Under the pieces are notes generated by a model that had not been told where the DNA came from, searched no databases, and saw only the letters and a list, made by a program, of their open reading frames with translations. Below are positions 58,461-64,000 of a DNA stretch of 64,000 nt, piece by piece. The DNA comes from Platycnemis pennipes. Taxonomy: Eukaryota; Arthropoda; Insecta; Odonata; Platycnemididae. The stretch spans positions 73,454,645 to 73,518,644 of the forward strand of contig OW121853.1 in assembly GCA_933228895.1 (NCBI GenBank). Reading direction: 5' to 3'. Both the position numbers and the translations under genes were made by a program. The first letter of the stretch is position 1, and the number at the start of each line of letters is the position of its first letter.

Positions 58461-58610
58461 TATGCATCTTTCAAAAACATACATACTTAACTCCGTAAAT
58501 AAATGCTCATAGGAACATTGGAATGTGTATACACTCAATGGATGAGAGGCGAGACATTAAACAATAGAGGCAATAAATTAAAAAACAGACACACTATAAA
58601 TGTATGCTTA

Positions 58611-59986
58611 TACAGTGAAACCGGCCTAAACGGCCACCTCCAAGCGGACACTTTTTCCTGGAACCGAAAACCTTAAGTGGCCACCTTGCGGCCAAAATAA
58701 AGATAGCCCCTTACGGAGGTGACCGCTGAACGGAGGTAAAATCTTTCCAATCCAATATTATGCAAACGCATACCACCCTATTCCTTATTTATTTTGGGCG
58801 GGAAGGAGGCAAATGAATTTCTATTACTATAGTACTGTATAAGTCTCTTCTAACACTCCTCATTTAGGAAGGCTAGAGGTTTTTTAAAAAAATAATTGAT
58901 AGAATACTCCACCTTTATCAATATTAAAAACATTTATCCCTAGGATATTGACGGCAATCTTGACAACCAACCATATATATGTACGGAAATATAAATTGTG
59001 GCATTTTCTGAAACATACCGACCATCCATTGTTTGCCACAATGTTTTCTACCCTTAAATCTTCCACCTCCTGCCGAAGCATCTCCTGTAGCGTTGATGCT
59101 TTCGCTGGTGACATTTAAGAAGGAGCACACTTAAAGGACTTTAAAACAGCATCATTCACTTCCAAAGCCTTTGACTCCCTCTTTCTTTTCATTCCAAATA
59201 CCTTATTTTCTTCCCTATCTCTCAGAAACTATTTTTTAACAGATATTGTTCGCGGATGGTTGCGTAAGGATTGGCCACTGGACGGTAACAGTGTGACAAC
59301 TGGCCGTTGAAGTAGGTGGACGCTACAAAGATGGGAAATTGACGTTGGTTAAAAGCAGGGATGTGACCCGAAAAGGCACGTACCTGGGAGGCACCCGAAC
59401 TCGCAGTCCGAGCCTCGGCGTTGAAGGAGACCCAACCCTTCACCGCGGGTGGTTTATAGCATCTACTAACCAGTCACACTGTAGTTTATAACTTCTTAAA
59501 GTTAACCATAAATCGCACAATTATGTTAGTTTTTGTGTTGTACTATTCACGTTGATGAAAATCGTTTTTTAAACACAGTTATACGATCAATATTAACCAT
59601 TTCACGTGCATTAGTAAACCAAGCCAGTTTAATGGACATTAAATTACTAATGCATGTAAATTGGTTAATATCTATCGTATGACTGCGATGAAAAAACTAA
59701 TTTCATCAGCGTGACTAGTGCAACACAAAGACGAACATATCTTTGTGATTTATGATTAACTTTAAGAAGTTACAAACTACAGTGTGACTGGTCAGTTGGT
59801 GCTATAAACCACCCGTGGTGAAGGGTTGGGTCTCCTTCAACGCCGAGGCTCGGACTCCGAGTTCGGGTGCCTCCCAGGTATGGCACGAAACGTAAAGTGC
59901 CTTTTCGGGTCACATCCCTGGTTAAAAGGGGAATATATTCGGTTCCAGGAAAAGGGGAGGTGGCCGTTTAGGCAGGTTTCACTGTA
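58611..59986. mobile_element. pogo/Tigger-like non-autonomous element, TA flanked
   Basis: Inverted ends CAGTGAAACCGGCCTAAACG (from 58613) and, reverse-complemented, CAGTGAAACCTGCCTAAACG (to 59984), with TA on both sides. The match runs on through GGCCACCTCC and TTTTCCTGGAACCG. CAGT...ACTG ends with TA target are typical of pogo-like elements. No transposase frame inside. Confidence 0.78.
59361..59925. repeat. About 560-bp imperfect palindrome inside the pogo-like element
   Basis: Left arm phrases (GATGTGACCCGAAAAGGCAC, CGAGCCTCGGCGTTGAAGGA, CTTCTTAAAGTTAACCAT) recur inverted on the right (GTGCCTTTTCGGGTCACATC, TCCTTCAACGCCGAGGCTCG, ATGATTAACTTTAAGAAG). The centre is near 59628. Confidence 0.85.
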
Positions 59987-60234
59987 TATTCCCCATCTAA
60001 CAAATGTAAATTTACTGCCCTCGTCAAATGAGTGTTTTCCTATGAGTGTGTGCACGTGCGCATAGGCCCATCACACTTGTCATAAGGAGGGTAAGTTCCC
60101 CTATTCCTCCCCTCATCCCCCATTTCTTCTGTGTTTGCAATTACGCTTCCACCGTGCCGGCGGAGGTTATAAAAGAACCCACCCGCGGACGAGCACGGAG
60201 ATTTGACTTCACTTCATTTGTGGTTTATTTTACC

Positions 60235-60272
60235 GGGGGGTGGATAGGATGTTACCGTCCTATCCACCCCCC
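60235..60272. repeat. Perfect 15-bp GC-rich hairpin
   Basis: GGGGGGTGGATAGGA and TCCTATCCACCCCCC with an 8-nt loop. Very stable as RNA or cruciform. No adjacent gene end that would make it a terminator. Confidence 0.8.
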
Positions 60273-60289
60273 TCCCAGGGCATATTAGG

Positions 60290-61545
60290 TATTACAGTAA
60301 TGGGTCAAGCATTATTTGAAAGAAAAACATGGTGTTACACATAGTAAAGATTTAGAATTGTGGCATTGTAAATCTAAGAAAATAAAATTATAAAACATTA
60401 TGCCTTGCCTCAATCAAAGATATTAAAGGGGGAATAATAGAATTACAAATGTGGAAAATAGAATATTATAAAAAAGTGTACATTTGTGAAAAAGCGTATC
60501 TACTCCTAAGTACAAAATTGATTCGATTAAAACATTACGAGTATATATCCCTAAAAAAATGAGTACAAAAATAACATACCTTTTTTAAAACTGGGTGAAA
60601 ATAAAACAGCGTGTCAAGGAGTACAACCAGTGGAGAAAAAATTAAATGTCATTATATCATAAATAAAACCTGAATTTATTTTTTTTAAAATAACGGATGA
60701 GAAGAGAGAGAAATGCGAAGACGAGTCGGCAGGAGAGCGATGAGGAAGGACGGAAAACATTTCTCCGAAAAGGACGACAATGCCGCTGTCCCGCGAGTAC
60801 CCACCAAGCCAGCTCGTCGCATCGGACTAATTTGTCCCACGCATCATTGTTTCGCGTCGCAAGCATCTGCGACGGGGCACCCTCGAATTGCCGCAGCATC
60901 AGCCGCTGAGTATCCAGGGGCTCCGCACAGTGGGCTGAAATCGAACAAAGCTTGCCAAAAATCGAATTTTCGACTTTTTTATTTTGAACCGGGAATGAGA
61001 AATCCACATTTTAGAAGGCACATGGGATGTAAAACTGAAGTTTATTTTTTTTCAAAAGTATATATTAAATTATTACAGCACGCCGAAAATTTAAAAAAAT
61101 CTATGAAATCTGGAATGCGCGATTTTTACGAAACATTTCAATGTTTGTTTCCCAAACGTTGTGGGAACTGGAACACATCTAGTAGTCGCGCTCTGTATAA
61201 TTGTTTTATTTTGTAGTGAACGTGTGATGCGTAGTAGTCCAGTAGTCAGTCATAGCGGTTCGGGATCGGGTGTATCAAAATGTGTATATTTCCCATGTCC
61301 ATACTATGTCATCATGTTTAACCTCGCCCTCATGCATATCACCCTTGGGTCATCATATCTCTAAACCCATCCAATTTCACGCTCACGTTGTTTTTGTCAT
61401 GTTAACGTCATTTGGAAGTGCTCAAATGTTGGTTGTCTGTGATACGGCACAAGTGTATTTTATACTGTTCCCAAAATTCCCCAAGTTTATAAATTAAGCG
61501 CTGTGTAAAACATTACATCCCTGTTTAATGGACAGATGCTCATGG
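60290..61545. other. No gene recognised
   Basis: Only short ORFs on both strands; a Penelope-like upstream part may be hidden here but I cannot show it. Confidence 0.35.
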
Positions 61546-62110
61546 TTATTTTTTCAAAGACATTTCAAGCACATTTAACCTCTACTACCTATCTTCCCGG
61601 CATCCATAGATCAAAGTTATTTCTCCCTGAACTCTACCCCATTCTTGGTAATAGCGACATTACTAAAAGCCTTTTCTCCAAACCCCCCTCCACAACATAC
61701 CGTAGACCCCCCACCCTAAAGATACTTTTCAAGCGGACACGCGCACTTGAACCCCCTTTCCCTTTGCTCTTACCACCTGGCACTTACACATGTAATGGCC
61801 CTCGCTGTAAATTTTGTCCGTTCCTAACGGATGATTCCCAACTCTCCAACCCCAACACACACCTTTCACCTACCCTATTCGCCCCCATACCACTTGCACA
61901 TCTAATTGCATAATTGATAAACTCACCAGACAACCTTGTACCGCATTTTACGCAGGTCTTCCCATTAATCCCCTCGCCATTCGCGTCAATAAACACCGTT
62001 GCACCACCAATAACCTCCATTTGAAACTTCCGGTGCCCATTCATGCTTCCGTCCACAGTAGTAAGTTTAAGCATTCGCATCACTATAATTGCCTCCATTC
62101 CTCCAACCGC
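61546..62110 (+). mobile_element. Penelope-like element: linker and GIY-YIG endonuclease fragment
   Basis: Reads RRPPTLKILFKRTRALEPPF, PGTYTCNGPRCKFCPFLTDD (the conserved C-x(n)-C-x-x-C linker), then after a stop FYAGLPINPLAIRVNKHRCT and PIHASVHSSKFKHSHHYNC. This order (R-x-P-P-x-L, Cys linker, GIY-YIG-type nuclease with Arg and N-K-H-R) is that of Penelope-like elements. The RT domain is not seen. Interrupted by the MITE at 62147. Confidence 0.65.
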
Positions 62111-62146
62111 ACCTGAAATCAAACTTAAGAATTTTGAGCTGGCAAT

Positions 62147-62679
62147 GGGGGCGTTTACTCGGAATCGAAATCGCAATTTTTTACACGAAATTGTTAGATG
62201 GAAACGAAAAAAGAAATTTAGTGAAAAAATTAATCTTCTAACCACAACCATTCACTCATAAATCAAAAATTAAAATAAGCAAAAGGTGACGCCCACCGAA
62301 AATGCTGCTGTGATAACATTGACGTCACTTTCCTCCCGTCCTTGACTGCTCGTATGGGAAGGGGAGGGAGTGGAGGGGGATTCTCGGAAAGTCTGCTCGC
62401 ACAGATGCTGTCGTAACTGCTCCGATTGGCAGAGTCAGCTGTGTCCCCCCCTTTGCGATAAGGCGAAGTAGCTTCGCGGGCTCAGTTGTGATTGGACGAA
62501 GTCGATATACGTCAGAGGTTGCACCACACCCACTTTTCCGAAAGGGTTAAAAACATTAGTTTTTCGCCGCCTATAACTCGAGAAATAATTGACGGATCAA
62601 AAAACGGAAAAATACGGGTCTTTTTATTTTACAAACTCTTATCATGTTCGGCAATAAAAAAAATATGGTAAACGACCCC
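62147..62679 (-). mobile_element. MITE family A, copy 4
   Basis: Full length, same orientation as the 45-kb copy: GGGGGCGTTTACTC to GTAAACGACCCC. Confidence 0.88.
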
Positions 62680-62839
62680 ATTATCCATTTGCTACATTGT
62701 AAATGCCTACGCGGATCAACCTAAACCTCTACCCATTCAGCAATACAATGTAGCCATAATATTCCCTCTCCTTCTTTCCCCTCCGCTTCATCTTATTCCC
62801 GATCAGTCCCAACGGGTGCACTGCGTTCTACTCTACCAG

Positions 62840-63105
62840 TACCCCTCAAGTGCCCGGAGCTTGGAGGGGGGGAACCGAGACACATACGTCAGTGGACCTT
62901 GAAGCCTCGCTGAGAGGTCGCGGGACCCAACTCGAGTCGGGACTCGACCAGACAAACTGCTTAACTGAAATGTTTTCCTTTACTTCGGGGGGGGGGGAGG
63001 GGGGGGGGGGTTCCCGATTCGGCCTGCCGAGTCCTGGAATTTTTAGAAAAAATGCTTGAGAAGGACGCACAAGGTGATTGACGTACGCCAAATTGATCAC
63101 AAAAG
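62840..63105 (+). repeat. Dispersed repeat D, copy 2
   Basis: Homologous to 48345-48610, with a run of 9-plus-12 G around 62985-63010 where the other copy has a T run and GGGG. Confidence 0.65.
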
Positions 63106-64000
63106 AAACGTACACTGCAGAACAGGCAAAATACATGAGATCATAAACGGAGGTGGCCATAAAAATGAGATAGCCGAGATGGAATCGAGTAACCCGAAAT
63201 CACCCTTCATTAATAACATTAAATCAATCTTCAAAATTACTCACAAGGTCTTTTTTTTCAATACTCAGTGGGGACAGGTTAAATGTAGTTGGTTACCCTC
63301 TCTGTGTATTTAGTCCAAAGTGTTCAGTGTACACGGACTAATAAAATGGAGGAGGATGCCAAACAACAGTTATAGTTGATGTGGAACACGCATAAAAACA
63401 AAGGGTTTTGAGGGGGCAAACGAAGTATACAGGTGGGGGGGTGTTCTTCATGAACCTAAGGAGACACTTTCCTGAACTTTCCGTCACAGCCGCAGTGGCC
63501 TCCTCCGGGGTAGTCTCTGTAGCTGGGGGCCGCACCACGCTTTCAGACTCCGGGCCGAGTTACTTTCTCGCCGCCTGACAGGAGCTTTCCTCGTTTGCAG
63601 CGGTGCTCTGGCTCCCTATTGCCGCCGCCTCTCCGACTACTTCCCGGGCCGCCTTTCTCCCGCGATTGCCGTCTAACAATCAATCCTCTTCTAGAGACTC
63701 TCCGTACTTTCCCGGATCGCCTCTTGCCTCCGTCGTACTCAGCTCTGATCTCCACTGACACTCTGCTTAGTAGTTCACTCTCTCTCTTTTCTGCGTGTGT
63801 GTCCGTGTGTCTCTCTCCTCCCATCTTTTATAGTAGTGTTGGGAAAAGACGTCCACGTCAAGTTCGACTCGGCCATATGGCCTTGACGCCAGTGCACTTC
63901 ACTGAATCCTCTCGGACAACCCATAGCACTCAAAGCAAGATAACAAAAGAAATGACTTGGGGTCATCCAACCCAGATCTTGTCCGTCTTTTCGTATCGGC
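63106..64000. other. No gene recognised
   Basis: A GC-richer stretch near 63540-63830 ends in TCTCTCTCTCTTTTCTGCG and GTGTGTGTCCGTGTGTC. It could be the edge of a promoter or another element, but there is no ORF or splice evidence. Confidence 0.35.

Overview
This is a 64-kb piece of an AT-rich, repeat-packed animal genome, almost certainly an arthropod and most likely an insect. Introns with AG/GT boundaries are visible. The mobile elements are piggyBac with TTAA sites, a BEL/Pao integrase, mariner, CR1/L2-like and RTE/L1-like non-LTR elements, a Penelope-like endonuclease, and many MITEs and tRNA-like SINEs. I cannot name the species. Nothing looks bacterial: there are no operons, rRNA operons or CRISPR arrays.

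Layout. 0.5-3 kb: MITEs, an RTE remnant and a 5S-rRNA-like SINE. 3.1-14.5 kb: a tandem triplication of a gene for a highly charged coiled-coil protein. Copy 1 is at 3191-4771, copy 2 at 7765-9513, and a decayed copy 3 at about 13737-14480. The 3' flank of copy 1 carries an RTE-like insertion, and a piggyBac-type element with preserved TTAA ends lies between copies 2 and 3. 15-24 kb: mostly MITEs, SINEs and unassigned DNA, plus a possible first exon (ends 16627) and the first coding exon (17910-18008) of a large split gene.

17.9-56.8 kb is the most interesting part. On the + strand I can follow at least 19 very short exons (48-99 nt). All internal ones have a length divisible by three, and all are split after codon position 2, so every exon joins every other in frame. 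The final exon (56786-56843) is in the same phase and carries a stop. Seven of the exons are nearly identical 84-nt modules; six of these sit at 360-361-bp spacing, so exon and intron were duplicated together. Three more diverged copies follow at 31, 32.8 and 33.2 kb, then more divergent acidic or Arg-rich exons, four of which share an I-W-[D/E] motif. Joined, the exons give an open frame of about 498 codons for a soluble, charged, probably disordered protein. I do not recognise it. The introns are full of transposons.

57.3-58.5 kb: a third intact, diverged coiled-coil ORF. A possible acceptor before it is in the same phase, so it could be an alternative 3' exon of the microexon gene or a separate gene. 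58.6-64 kb: a pogo-like element with a large internal palindrome, a Penelope-like fragment, a MITE and dispersed repeats.

The biological hypothesis is a rapidly evolving, lineage-specific locus in which tandemly duplicated symmetric microexons can be included or skipped freely, flanked by duplicated coiled-coil genes. Transcript data are needed to prove it; all functions here are inferred from sequence alone.
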